This document shows positions 44,307 to 52,792 of a stretch of DNA of 64,000 nt, piece after piece. Every line of letters begins with the position of its first letter. The stretch's first letter is position 1. This DNA is from Io17-Chloro-G2 sp965226825 (lineage in GTDB: Bacteria; Chloroflexota; Dehalococcoidia; Lucifugimonadales; UBA3495), in contig CBDDED010000002.1 in NCBI GenBank assembly GCA_965226825.1, positions 248,001 through 312,000 of the forward strand, read 5' to 3'. The position numbers and the translations under genes were made by a program. The notes below the pieces were generated by a model. It searched no databases and was not told where the DNA came from. It saw only the letters and a list, made by a program, of their open reading frames with translations.

Positions 44307-45476
44307 CTAATCGGGAGCAGCGCCGCCCTTCCGGTCCCGAAGCCTGCCGAGTTTAATGACCCACCCCAGGTTATCGTCCCGGGCGGCCTCGTCCCTAAGT
44401 CCCGGCTCGATCGTCACCGCTTGTTCCAGGTGTCCCAGGCATTGCTCCAACTCGCCGTTCTTGGCAAGAACCCGGGCGACGTTGTAGTGCGCCGCCGCAA
44501 ATTTGGGCGCCAATCTCAAAGCCTCCCGGTAGTCGTCCAGGGCCCGATTTAGGTCGTCGAGCGCCTCCAGCGCGGCGCCCCGGTTGCTCAACGCCTCGGC
44601 AAAACCGGGGTGCAAGTCCATTGCCTGTCCGTAATCGGCGACCGCCCGGGTGTATTCCCCTGCAGCATCAAAAGCCAGACCCCGGTTGTTGAATGCCTCC
44701 GCATCGTCGGGAACCAGATCAATAGCGTCGGAATAGTCGGCAATGGTTTCCTGAATGTGTCCCAAGTAGTAGTGGGTCCTGGCCCGGTTGAAAAAGGCGT
44801 TGGCGTTTTCGGGGTTGGACCTGATGGCCTCGGTGTAGGCATCAATGGCTTCCTGACTCCGACTTAACTCGTCCAACGAAGCCCCCCGGTTCAGATGCGC
44901 GTTGGAAAGGGTTGGATGCAGGTCAATGGCCCGGTCAAAATCAGCAACCGCCTCGTCATGGCGGTTGAGCCGGGCCAGCACTATACCCCGGTTGTAGTAG
45001 GCTTGCAGATAGTCCCGGTTCAGGTCCGCCGCCTGCCCGTAATCGGCCAGGGCCAGTTCTCCTTCCCCCAAGTCGTCATAGGCGTTGCCCCGTTGGTACC
45101 ATGCCTCGGCTATCGCCGGGTCCAGGCGCAACAGAAGCGAGAACTCCCTGACGGCGTCGGTTGGCTCCCTAAGCCGGAGATAGGCCAGACCTGCGTTGAA
45201 CCTGGCAGCCGCATTCGCAGGATCGGTTTCCAGCAGTTGATCATAAACCGCAATTGCGTCACGGTGCCGGCCGACAGCGAAACACCCATTGGCGAAAACC
45301 AAGTCGGCCGGAGCCACGCCGCCGGCCTCCAATTTAGCCAATTCCTCTTGTATCAGGTCCCGTTGGACCTGAGGTATCCGGTTGCCTCTGGGACGTTGCG
45401 TCAACCGCTCCAATCCCACGGAGTTATCCGTGAGAAGTTGCTCCAACCGGGTGAAACATTCCTGTTGATCATTCAT
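44307..45476 (-). CDS. Tetratricopeptide repeat protein
   Basis: 389 residues with about eight 34-residue TPR units (about residues 80-370), each showing W-x-x-x-G or Y-x-N-R-G and A-x-x-D-Y/F-x-x-A-I pattern (e.g. A-Y-Y-N-R-G-I-V-L-A-R-L). No signal or membrane helix; it is likely a cytosolic scaffold. The start is taken at ATG 45476 (M-N-D-Q-Q); a longer frame begins 21 codons earlier without support. Partners cannot be inferred. Confidence 0.9.
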   Translation of the reverse strand: MNDQQECFTRLEQLLTDNSVGLERLTQRPRGNRIPQVQRDLIQEELAKLEAGGVAPADLVFANGCFAVGRHRDAIAVYDQLLETDPANAAARFNAGLAYLRLREPTDAVREFSLLLRLDPAIAEAWYQRGNAYDDLGEGELALADYGQAADLNRDYLQAYYNRGIVLARLNRHDEAVADFDRAIDLHPTLSNAHLNRGASLDELSRSQEAIDAYTEAIRSNPENANAFFNRARTHYYLGHIQETIADYSDAIDLVPDDAEAFNNRGLAFDAAGEYTRAVADYGQAMDLHPGFAEALSNRGAALEALDDLNRALDDYREALRLAPKFAAAHYNVARVLAKNGELEQCLGHLEQAVTIEPGLRDEAARDDNLGWVIKLGRLRDRKGGAAPD

Positions 45477-45783
45477 AGCTATCAAGCATACCACGGCTAA
45501 CGGCCAATCAGCCTTGCCGGTACCCATTCGGACACACACATTCTGTCATTCCGATAGTTCGGGAATCCGACAGCCACAGCACCCTGGTCAATGCCCTGCC
45601 CCAGTCCCTACAAAGAAAATTCTTCGGCCGCTGTGGCAGGGCATTAAAATACCGTTGCATTGCCGTAATGGTTCCTTTGGTTGAATCACCCACTACGTCA
45701 CTTTACAATGATGAAGCCAAGGTAACGCGAGTCCAACGGCGCTGCGGCACTCTGGCCCGGGCGCCGACTCATTGGGGGTTCAA
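45477..45783. other. 307-bp divergent spacer with promoter
   Basis: No gene seen. A sigma-70 promoter (45681-45709) points toward the glutaredoxin-like gene. A TCATTCCGATAGTTCGGGAA stretch near 45545 forms a small inverted repeat. Confidence 0.45.
45681..45709 (+). promoter_or_regulatory. Promoter of the glutaredoxin-like gene
   Basis: TTGAAT (45681-45686), 17-bp spacer, TACAAT (45704-45709), 74 bp before the TTG start. Confidence 0.55.
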
Positions 45784-46014
45784 TTGACGCAATCCGCTCA
45801 ACCAACCACGGTGGTCTACACTCACCCAGACTGCGCATTTTCTGCCGCGGCCAAGATGGATTTCCGCCAACGAAAGGTAGAATACTTGGAGATTGACCTT
45901 TCCAAAGAGCCGGACAGGATTCCAGACCTTTTAGAAATGACGAAGGGTGAGCGCATTACGCCGGTTATCGTGGAAAACGGGTCGATTACTATCGGGTTCA
46001 AGGGCGGATATTGA
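45784..46014 (+). CDS. Glutaredoxin-like protein with CxxS site
   Basis: 76 residues from TTG 45784 (GGGGG about 8 bases upstream; TTG 45772 is also possible). Thioredoxin-fold glutaredoxin layout: V-V-Y-T-H-P-D-C-A-F-S with a monothiol-like C-x-x-S, then the cis-Pro T-P-V-I-V and G-F-K-G-G. It resembles a small family of glutaredoxin-like (seleno)proteins in which Sec or Cys is followed by two residues and Ser. Here the position is Cys. Function unknown; redox exchange with glutathione-like thiols is a reasonable inference. It ends at a TGA that I read as a true stop. Confidence 0.78.
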   Translation: MTQSAQPTTVVYTHPDCAFSAAAKMDFRQRKVEYLEIDLSKEPDRIPDLLEMTKGERITPVIVENGSITIGFKGGY

Positions 46015-46109
46015 GACTTTTAGCCCGGAGCCAGTTGGCTCCAAGAGTACCCGACGACCGGACAAACAGAAGTTTCGCACTGCCTATTTGTAGCGCTGAC
46101 AACTGGCCG

Positions 46110-46139
46110 TTGTTCCAGAAAAGACCTGTATGGTAGTAT
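46110..46139 (+). promoter_or_regulatory. Likely recA promoter
   Basis: TTGTTC (46110-46115), 18-bp spacer, TAGTAT (46134-46139), 39 bp before the recA ATG. I could not identify a convincing LexA palindrome. Confidence 0.45.
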
Positions 46140-46178
46140 GCCGCCGAAGGCCAAACGGGTACACAAGGGGGAAAGAGG

Positions 46179-47270
46179 ATGGGAGTGGAGAACGATAAAC
46201 AAGCCGCGCTGGAAGTTGCCCTAGGGCGCATAGAGAAGGACCACGGCAAAGGCGCGGTGATGCGACTGGGGGAGATGGGCAACCAACTCACCACGGAATC
46301 CATTCCCAGCGGTTCGCTGGCTTTGGACGTTGCCCTGGGTATTGGGGGGTTTCCCCGAGGTCGGGTAACCGAGGTTTTTGGGGCCGAATCATCGGGCAAG
46401 TCCACACTAGCCATCCATTTGATGGCCGAAACCCAAAAGCTGGGCGGAACAGCGGCATATGTGGATGTTGAACACGCCATGGACCCTGCCTATGCCGGAA
46501 ACTGCGGCTTGCGCCTGGAGGAACTCCTGATCGCGCAGCCCGACAGCGCCGAGCAGGCTTTGGACATCACCGAGCAACTGGTGCGCAGCGGGGCAGTGGA
46601 CACGGTGGTGTTGGATAGCGTGGCCGCTCTGGTTCCCCAGGCAGAGATCGAAGGCGACATGGGTGACACCCACGTAGGCCTGCAGGCCCGCATCATGTCC
46701 CAGGCCCTGCGCAAGCTCACCTCGGCGATTCACCGGTCCCGCACCGCAGTGGTGTTCATCAACCAACTCCGGGAGAAAATAGGAGTGACATACGGCAACC
46801 CGGAAGTGACCCCCGGCGGGAGGGCCCTTAAATTCTACAGCTCAGTCCGTATCGACCTGCGCCGGATCGAATCCATCAAGCAGGGCTCGGAGATCATCGG
46901 CAACCGGGTAAGGGCGCGAGTGGTCAAGAACAAGGTGGCTGCCCCATTCCGCGTAGCCGAGTTTGACATCATGTTCAACCAAGGCATCAGCAAAGTGGGC
47001 GACCTCCTGGAGTTGGGGTCAAATCAGGGCATCGTCAAGAAGGCCGGGGCGTTTTACTCCTACGGGGAGACCCGTTTGGGGCAAGGCCGTGAAAACTCCA
47101 AAGAGTTTTTGCTTCAACATCCCGAGATTGCCGACTCCATAGAAGCCCGGGTAAGGGCACAGGCCGCTTCTCCCGATCAACCGGTCGCCGGCGTCGGCTC
47201 GACCAACGGTGTCGCCCCCGAAGGAATCCTGCTCCAGTCACCGTCCGCCGAATCGGAAGGCCTAGCATAG
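46179..47270 (+). CDS. recA: Recombinase RecA
   Basis: 363 residues. Walker A is G-A-E-S-S-G-K-S-T (about residue 67). Further family blocks are D-V-E-H-A-M-D-P, V-V-L-D-S-V-A-A-L-V-P, F-I-N-Q-L-R-E-K-I-G and the C-terminal K-V-G-D. It forms filaments on single-stranded DNA for strand exchange and induces the SOS response where LexA exists. A GGGGGAAAGAGG stretch precedes the ATG. The final G of its TAG stop is the first base of the recX GTG start. Confidence 0.97.
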   Translation: MGVENDKQAALEVALGRIEKDHGKGAVMRLGEMGNQLTTESIPSGSLALDVALGIGGFPRGRVTEVFGAESSGKSTLAIHLMAETQKLGGTAAYVDVEHAMDPAYAGNCGLRLEELLIAQPDSAEQALDITEQLVRSGAVDTVVLDSVAALVPQAEIEGDMGDTHVGLQARIMSQALRKLTSAIHRSRTAVVFINQLREKIGVTYGNPEVTPGGRALKFYSSVRIDLRRIESIKQGSEIIGNRVRARVVKNKVAAPFRVAEFDIMFNQGISKVGDLLELGSNQGIVKKAGAFYSYGETRLGQGRENSKEFLLQHPEIADSIEARVRAQAASPDQPVAGVGSTNGVAPEGILLQSPSAESEGLA

Positions 47271-47869
47271 TGGTCGTGGGCAATCCTCTGACCGCAGGCA
47301 TTCCATCCCAGCCAGACGAATTGTCGTTTGATTCGTTTGCTAACAAGCCGGGACCACAACAGGCTTCCGGCTTGTCCACCGTCGGCCTGGCCAAGAAGGC
47401 AGCGCTGACATATTTGACCCACCGGCACCGTACCGTTGAAGAAGTCCGGCGCCACCTGGAGGGTCGATTCTCCGGCGAAGTCGTGGGCCTGGTTCTCCGT
47501 TGGCTGGAGGAGAGCGGATTGGTCAACGACGCGGCATTTGCGCGGGACTGGCGCGAATGGCGAGAGCGAAGGCGCCCCAGCGGAGAGGGCCAAATAAGGC
47601 GGGAATTGCTGGAGTTAGGAATTACTCCCGAGGTCGCTGAGCAGGCGCTGGAGGGGTACGACGCCGTCGCCAACGCCCGTCAAGCCGCTCAAATCTGGTT
47701 GGCCAAGCACCGGATCAAAGACCGGACTGACTACGCCAAGTTGCGCCGGCGGATCTGGGGATACCTGGAACGGCGGGGATTTGAGAGTGAACTCATCGGC
47801 CAAACCATTCGAGAAGTTTGGACAGAACTACCTCACCCGCTGGACGGCGGCATAGACCCCGATGGCTAA
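47270..47869 (+). CDS. recX: RecA regulator RecX
   Basis: 199 residues from GTG 47270, which shares one base with the recA stop and so is translationally coupled. It has the three-helix repeat modules of RecX: A-L-T-Y-L-T-H-R-H-R-T-V-E-E-V-R-R-H-L (about 45), V-N-D-A-A-F-A-R-D-W and L-R-R-R-I-W-G-Y-L-E-R-R-G-F. It limits RecA filament growth. A 45-residue N-terminal extension is poorly conserved. Its 3' end overlaps the converging membrane-protein gene by 42 bp. Confidence 0.92.
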   Translation: MVVGNPLTAGIPSQPDELSFDSFANKPGPQQASGLSTVGLAKKAALTYLTHRHRTVEEVRRHLEGRFSGEVVGLVLRWLEESGLVNDAAFARDWREWRERRRPSGEGQIRRELLELGITPEVAEQALEGYDAVANARQAAQIWLAKHRIKDRTDYAKLRRRIWGYLERRGFESELIGQTIREVWTELPHPLDGGIDPDG

Positions 47870-48370
47870 AAAGAGCAGCCCCCAGATGTTTAACCCGTAG
47901 CCCAAGAACTGCCAGCCGATCAGAAGGGCCATCACCACCGAGGCGCCGGCGATAACCGCGAGCCCTGTGCCCCGCTTGCGGTTAACTGCCAGGCTGATTA
48001 GCTCGCCCGTCCCGTAGCCGATGCCGATGGCCACCAATGAGGGCAGGAACGGGATGCGGGCGAAGATGATGTTCGCCACAAACCACAACAGGCCTCCCCC
48101 AATGGCACAGGCCACCCCGGCGCCAACCGCTCTGGCGTAGTAGGTCGGCGGCACTTCGAAAGTCGGGATGGGTGCGGTCATGCCGCAATCTCGACACCGA
48201 ATGCCCACCGGCGCTTGGACCATGCACCCGGTACAGATGGATTTGCCACACCTGCCGCAGGAAAGCCCGGTCTCCACGGCCGGATGCCAGTAACAATGCA
48301 GCGGCTGTTGGTAGCCTCCGGGTTCGGAGCCCATTAAAGATTGCTGGCTGTCTTGTTGTGAGGATTCCAT
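47828..48370 (-). CDS. B-box-type zinc-finger membrane protein
   Basis: 180 residues. An N-terminal zinc finger (about 26-65) has C-Y-W-H-P, C-G-R-C-G-K-S-I-C-T-G-C and C-R-D-C-G spacing, like the zinc-binding head found ahead of rhomboid or other membrane domains. About four membrane helices follow (80-180). Function unknown; perhaps a membrane sensor. It is the last gene in the rny-ymdB-PHP-plsY run and overlaps the recX end. Confidence 0.78.
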   Translation of the reverse strand: MESSQQDSQQSLMGSEPGGYQQPLHCYWHPAVETGLSCGRCGKSICTGCMVQAPVGIRCRDCGMTAPIPTFEVPPTYYARAVGAGVACAIGGGLLWFVANIIFARIPFLPSLVAIGIGYGTGELISLAVNRKRGTGLAVIAGASVVMALLIGWQFLGYGLNIWGLLFLAIGVYAAVQRVR

Positions 48371-48391
48371 AACGGTGTGGTCCTCTTGACT

Positions 48392-49060
48392 TTAGTCCCC
48401 GCTGGTGCGGTGGACCCAGGATCCTCGGTCGCGGGTATCGCGGTCCAATATCAAACGGTTGACCAACACCCTCCGCACCGGCACACCTTGAGGAAACGCC
48501 ATTTGATTGGTCAAAATCCGCTTCAAAATCATCATTCCTGCCAGAGCGCCGGTGAACCAGACCAAGGCCGGGGGGCCTGATGACAGGTAGGCCCAAAGCG
48601 GCAAGAGGAGCAGGGATACCAGGACCCACAGGCCTGAGTTACGAGTCAACGCCCATCCCACCAACCCCACCGGAAAGAATGCCGCCAAGACCAACGGGGA
48701 CAGGCCAAGCAACGTTCCAAGTGCAACAGCAACGCCGCGGCCGCCCTGAAACCCCAGGAACACGGACCAGTTGTTGCCGGCGACCGCCAGCAGCGGAACC
48801 ACGACCAGCAGTTCGGGTGACTGTCCTAAACCCAGAAAATGCCGGCCTATCCAAACAGGCGCTGCTCCCTTGACCAACAGGTCGAAAACCAGGAGAAACC
48901 CAAACCATTTTGCGCCGGCGATCTGGTACAGGTTGGACCCGCCGACGTTGCCGCTGCCAACCCGGCGCAGGTCCACCCCTTTAACCAGTTTGGCGAGGAC
49001 ATGGGCGGTGGGCAGCGACCCGACCAAATAAGCGAAGATATATATCCCGAAAAGTTCCAT
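48392..49060 (-). CDS. plsY: Glycerol-3-phosphate acyltransferase PlsY
   Basis: 222 residues, five to seven membrane helices. Conserved catalytic motifs are intact: G-S-G-N-V-G-G-S-N (about residue 36), F-Q-G-G-R-G-V-A-V-A (about 104) and Y-L-V-G-S-L-P-T-A at the start. It transfers acyl from acyl-phosphate to glycerol-3-phosphate, the first step of phospholipid synthesis. The gene lies 30 bp after the PHP gene stop in the same direction. Confidence 0.93.
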   Translation of the reverse strand: MELFGIYIFAYLVGSLPTAHVLAKLVKGVDLRRVGSGNVGGSNLYQIAGAKWFGFLLVFDLLVKGAAPVWIGRHFLGLGQSPELLVVVPLLAVAGNNWSVFLGFQGGRGVAVALGTLLGLSPLVLAAFFPVGLVGWALTRNSGLWVLVSLLLLPLWAYLSSGPPALVWFTGALAGMMILKRILTNQMAFPQGVPVRRVLVNRLILDRDTRDRGSWVHRTSGD

Positions 49061-49090
49061 GGGTCATGGGCCGGTCGGGCAGTCGGCGCT

Positions 49091-49936
49091 CTAGTGACTC
49101 CTCGCCACTTTGCTCGCAGCATCTTCCAGCAGGTCAACAGACTCCATAGGCGGCCCCACCAATCCCGGTAGCGCCTCGCCAGTGTTGCCCAGCCCGTGGA
49201 AGTCGCTGCCGCCGGTGGGTATCAAGTCATACCGCCTGGCCAGGACTGCCAACTCAAGCACCGTTTCCGGGGGGTATTGACCGTAGTGGACTTCCAGGCC
49301 CGCCAGCCCCAGCTCCTTCAACTCCGCAACGGTAGCTTCCATGTTTTTCAGATAAGTCGGGTGGGCCAGGACTGCCACGCCGCCAACCGAGGAAATCAGA
49401 TCGATGCTTTCCCTGGCGTCCTTCTTTTGCCGGTCCACGTAAGCCAGGCCGTTGTTGCCCAGATACTCTTCAAAGGCGTCCTTGGGCTCTTGAAAATATC
49501 CTTGCTCCACCAGGGCCAATGCGATGTGCGGCCGCCCTACGGACCCGTCGCCGGCAATCTCCTGGACTCGTTCCCAGGACACGTTGAGCCCGTACTCGGC
49601 CAGCTTTTCCACCATAGCTTTGCCCCGGCCGATGCGACCGAAACGGAATTCCGAAAGGACTTGCTGAAACGAAGTATCCTGGTAGTCCAAAAAATAGCCC
49701 AAGATATGCGCGTCGTCATCCAGGACATCCGCGCTGAGTTCGATGCCTGGAATAATGCGCATTCCCGGGAACTCCCGGGCGGCCTGATACGCCTCTGCCA
49801 AGCCGTCGGTAGTGTCGTGGTCGGATATAGCCACGGTTTTCAGGCCTTGGTCGGCCAGCATGCGGACCAACTCGGTGGGAGACAGCCGCCCATCGGACGC
49901 CGTCGTATGCAGATGAAGGTCAACTGTGGCTGCCAT
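49091..49936 (-). CDS. PHP-domain phosphoesterase
   Basis: 281 residues. Metal-binding motifs of the PHP fold are evident: D-L-H-L-H-T-T-A-S-D-G (about 6), S-D-H-D-T-T-D-G (about 38), P-G-I-E-L-S and a late G-G-S-D-F-H-G. The architecture equals YciV/TrpH-type 5'-3' nucleases and 3',5'-nucleotide phosphatases. It begins one base after the ymdB stop, indicating a tight operon. Confidence 0.9.
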   Translation of the reverse strand: MAATVDLHLHTTASDGRLSPTELVRMLADQGLKTVAISDHDTTDGLAEAYQAAREFPGMRIIPGIELSADVLDDDAHILGYFLDYQDTSFQQVLSEFRFGRIGRGKAMVEKLAEYGLNVSWERVQEIAGDGSVGRPHIALALVEQGYFQEPKDAFEEYLGNNGLAYVDRQKKDARESIDLISSVGGVAVLAHPTYLKNMEATVAELKELGLAGLEVHYGQYPPETVLELAVLARRYDLIPTGGSDFHGLGNTGEALPGLVGPPMESVDLLEDAASKVARSH

Positions 49937-49937
49937 T

Positions 49938-50708
49938 TTAGTTGAACACCCTGTCTACCCGGACCACGTCCATAGCTTTTCCGGACTCCACATCCACGTC
50001 CACCATAGCCGAATTCAGGACTACTGGGCCGCCGGCGACGGTCAATCGCTGCGGCATCCCCGTCAAAAATCGCTCCAGCACCGCGTTGACGTCGCTGCCG
50101 ATCACCGAGTCCATCGGTCCGGTCATACCCACGTCCGTCAGGTAAGCGGTCCCCCTGGGGAGGACCCGGGTGTCCACAGTTCCGACGTGGGTGTGGGTTC
50201 CCAGTACCGCGCTGACCCGACCATCCAGGTACCACCCCATAGCCTGCTTCTCGGAAGTGGCTTCCGCGTGGAAATCCACAATGATGACCTTGGGCGCTCC
50301 GGTCTGGCGGACCTCATCCAAGATGCGGGTGGCGGTGTGAAAAGGGCAATCCAGGGTTGGCATAAACACGCGGCCCATCAGGTTCAGGACCATGACATCC
50401 CCTTCAATCCAGTAGCCCCGCCCCGGTGCATCCGGGTAGTTGGCAGGCCGGATCAGGGGCAGACCCTCGTCCATGTATGGGATGATTTCTTTCTGGTCCC
50501 ATATGTGGTTGCCCGAGGTTAAAATGTCTACGCCGCTCTCCAACAACTGGTAGGCGGTGTCCTGGGTGATTCCGAACCCGCCGGCGGTATTCTCCCCGTT
50601 GGCAATGACCAGATCAATTTGAAGCTCCTGCTTCAACTCCGGTAACAGGGCGCGCACCGCTTTGCGACCCGGTTGACCAATAATGTCACCGATCATCAAT
50701 ATGCGCAA
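49938..50708 (-). CDS. ymdB: YmdB-type metallophosphoesterase
   Basis: 256 residues, the full length of the TIGR00282 family. Motifs: G-D-I-I-G-Q-P-G-R (7), N-G-E-N-T-A-G-G-F-G, S-G-N-H-I-W-D (about 66), V-D-F-H-A-E-A-T-S-E-K and G-T-H-T-H-V-G-T. Known members hydrolyse 2',3'-cyclic nucleotides and in Bacillus act with RNase Y. The upstream neighbour here is an RNase Y gene, matching that association. Confidence 0.95.
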   Translation of the reverse strand: MRILMIGDIIGQPGRKAVRALLPELKQELQIDLVIANGENTAGGFGITQDTAYQLLESGVDILTSGNHIWDQKEIIPYMDEGLPLIRPANYPDAPGRGYWIEGDVMVLNLMGRVFMPTLDCPFHTATRILDEVRQTGAPKVIIVDFHAEATSEKQAMGWYLDGRVSAVLGTHTHVGTVDTRVLPRGTAYLTDVGMTGPMDSVIGSDVNAVLERFLTGMPQRLTVAGGPVVLNSAMVDVDVESGKAMDVVRVDRVFN

Positions 50709-50896
50709 AAATCGTTACTCCCGGCCATACGGCGAAGGGGGCCGCTATCCGGTCGGTCCCGGCATTGGGCCCCCTCCTACCAACTCTGATGGTCATTGTC
50801 CCGATGGGACACGGCGCGAAGCCTGAAACTCTTGGTTCCCCAGAGCAACTACTGCCCATGGGTTGTTTGTGCCAGTGGGTTACTTATGCCAATGGG
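50709..50896. other. Spacer between rny and ymdB with short repeats
   Basis: Contains three near-copies of CCAATGGGTTACTT-like sequence (about 50855-50905). No gene seen. Confidence 0.4.
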
Positions 50897-52426
50897 TTAC
50901 TTGGCTATTTCCACGTTGCGGGTCTCACGTATGACCGTGACTTTAATCTGTCCCGGGAAAACCAGGTCCTCGGTCACTTTACGGGCAATGTTTCGGGCCA
51001 AGGAAGCTGACGCCACATCGTCCAGGTCATTGGGTTTAACCATCACACGAACCTCGCGTCCGGCTTGAATGGCAAACGCTTTGTCCACACCGTCAAAGCC
51101 CGTTGCGACGCGCTCCAAGTCCTGCAACCGCTTGACGTAGAGCTCCAGGGACTCTTTCCTTGCGCCGGGGCGGGACGCACTGATAGCGTCAGCCGAGGCG
51201 ATGAGAAAGGACTCTATGGTCTCATGCTCATCGCTGTGGTGCTCCAGGATGCCCCGGTATGAGACATAGTTGATGCCGTGTTTCTTGGCAATTTCCGCAC
51301 CGATCTCGGCGTGGGGTCCCGGCACCTCATGGGTTACGGCTTTGCCGATGTCGTGCAACAACCCGCCAACCTTGGCGACCTGCTCGTTGGCGCCGGCCTC
51401 AGCGGCCAGCATTCCGGAGAGCAACGCTACCTCTACGGAGTGTTTGAGGACATTCTCTCCATAGCTGTACCGATACTTTAGCTGACCGAGCAGGCGGATC
51501 AGGTCCTGGTCCAGCCCGCTGACGCCAACTTCAAAGGTAGCTTGTTCGCCGGCTTTCCAGATGATCTGGTTGACATCCTCCTGGGCCCGGTTGACCATTT
51601 CTTCTATCCGGGCCGGCTGGATGCGCCCGTCGGCAACCAGCTTTTCTAGGGCCAGCTTGGCGACTTCCCGCCGTATCGGGTCGAAACAGGATATGGTGAC
51701 CACTTCCGGAGTGTCATCCACAATGACATCCACCCCGGTCAGGGATTCCAGGGTTCTAATATTGCGCCCTTCGCGGCCGATGAGACGGCCTTTCATCTCA
51801 TCGCTTGGCAGGGGCACCACCGAGGTGGTGACTTCAGAGACAACGTCGGTAGCAAGACGGTTTATGGCTAGAGTGACGATCCTGCGTGCGTTTTCGTCGG
51901 CGCGCTCTTTGAACTCCTTCTCCAACTCGTAGTAGCGACGCGCCAGGTCGTGCTGGGCTTCTTCCTCGCCCTGTTTCATCACCAATTGGTGGGCGTCGTG
52001 TACGGTCAGTCCGGCAATCTGCTCCAGCGCCTGAAGCTGCTTGACTTTCGCCTCGGCAGCCTCCTCCAACGATTTCAGCACCTCTTGTTCTTTTTCGCCT
52101 AGGGTCTGCTGTTGCTTCTCCAACCGCTCGGCCCGTCGGTCCACCTGTTCTTCGCGTTGCAGGAAACGCTCTTCCAAGCGGGTTACCTCTTGGCGTTGCT
52201 CCTGAACCTCGCGCTCCGCGGCAGTCCGCGTCCTCAGGACCTCTTCTTGAGCGGCCAGTAGTAGCTCTCGCTTCTCCTCTTCAGCTTCGTTGATTACCAC
52301 TCTAGCTTGTTGGCTGGCGTCCTCCAGCCGGGTTCCATCAGCTTTGTTTTTGATGTATTGCCAGGTTGCTACCCCGATCCCTGCGACCGCTAGGACGGCT
52401 AGGATTACGAGGAGAACTATTTCCAA
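50897..52426 (-). CDS. rny: Ribonuclease Y
   Basis: 509 residues. An N-terminal membrane anchor (about 3-22) is followed by a long Glu/Gln/Arg coiled coil (30-170), a KH domain (I-G-R-E-G-R-N-I-R-T-L-E, about 215) and an HD domain with L-L-H-D-I-G-K-A (about 357). It initiates mRNA decay at the membrane. The ATG at 52426 gives a normal N-terminus. A 188-bp spacer with a repeated TGGGTTACTT motif separates it from ymdB. Confidence 0.96.
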   Translation of the reverse strand: MEIVLLVILAVLAVAGIGVATWQYIKNKADGTRLEDASQQARVVINEAEEEKRELLLAAQEEVLRTRTAAEREVQEQRQEVTRLEERFLQREEQVDRRAERLEKQQQTLGEKEQEVLKSLEEAAEAKVKQLQALEQIAGLTVHDAHQLVMKQGEEEAQHDLARRYYELEKEFKERADENARRIVTLAINRLATDVVSEVTTSVVPLPSDEMKGRLIGREGRNIRTLESLTGVDVIVDDTPEVVTISCFDPIRREVAKLALEKLVADGRIQPARIEEMVNRAQEDVNQIIWKAGEQATFEVGVSGLDQDLIRLLGQLKYRYSYGENVLKHSVEVALLSGMLAAEAGANEQVAKVGGLLHDIGKAVTHEVPGPHAEIGAEIAKKHGINYVSYRGILEHHSDEHETIESFLIASADAISASRPGARKESLELYVKRLQDLERVATGFDGVDKAFAIQAGREVRVMVKPNDLDDVASASLARNIARKVTEDLVFPGQIKVTVIRETRNVEIAK

Positions 52427-52792
52427 ACCAACACCTCTTCCTTTCCGTCACAATTCGCCTTGGGAGAGCCTATCTCTCTGTTTTCCATCGTAGCGACAAG
52501 GGTTAGGGGTGTCAAGGAGAGTGGTGGCCGCCGCAGCCCTGGCCGCACCGTCCGTGGAACGAGCATTTTACGCCTGCGAGCCCTGTCTCAGCGCCACTCG
52601 TCCGGGCCGTTCCAACCGATCAATTGCACCATTGGAGCGGTTGTCCAAACCTCGGATGTAGCGGCGAATCATCCCTCCAATCATTGGGACGTGATAGACG
52701 GGACACAACCGGTATTGAGCGTTCTGACCTGCTGCTCTATAATCGTGGAGAATACCTATTTGTGCCGGCCAACACCCCAAAGGTGATTTCGC
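52427..52792. other. 366-bp divergent spacer between rny and dnaJ
   Basis: No gene seen. It holds the dnaJ promoter. No CIRCE-type or HAIR-type operator was recognised here. Confidence 0.45.
52715..52743 (+). promoter_or_regulatory. Sigma-70 promoter of dnaJ
   Basis: TTGAGC (52715-52720), 17-bp spacer, perfect TATAAT (52738-52743), 49 bp before the dnaJ ATG. Confidence 0.65.

Noticed and set aside
46012..46023. TGA ending the glutaredoxin-like gene as a third Sec codon (would add Sec-Asp-Phe before TAG)
   Set aside because: The protein already ends at the usual G-G-x C-terminus of the family and Sec has no counterpart there.
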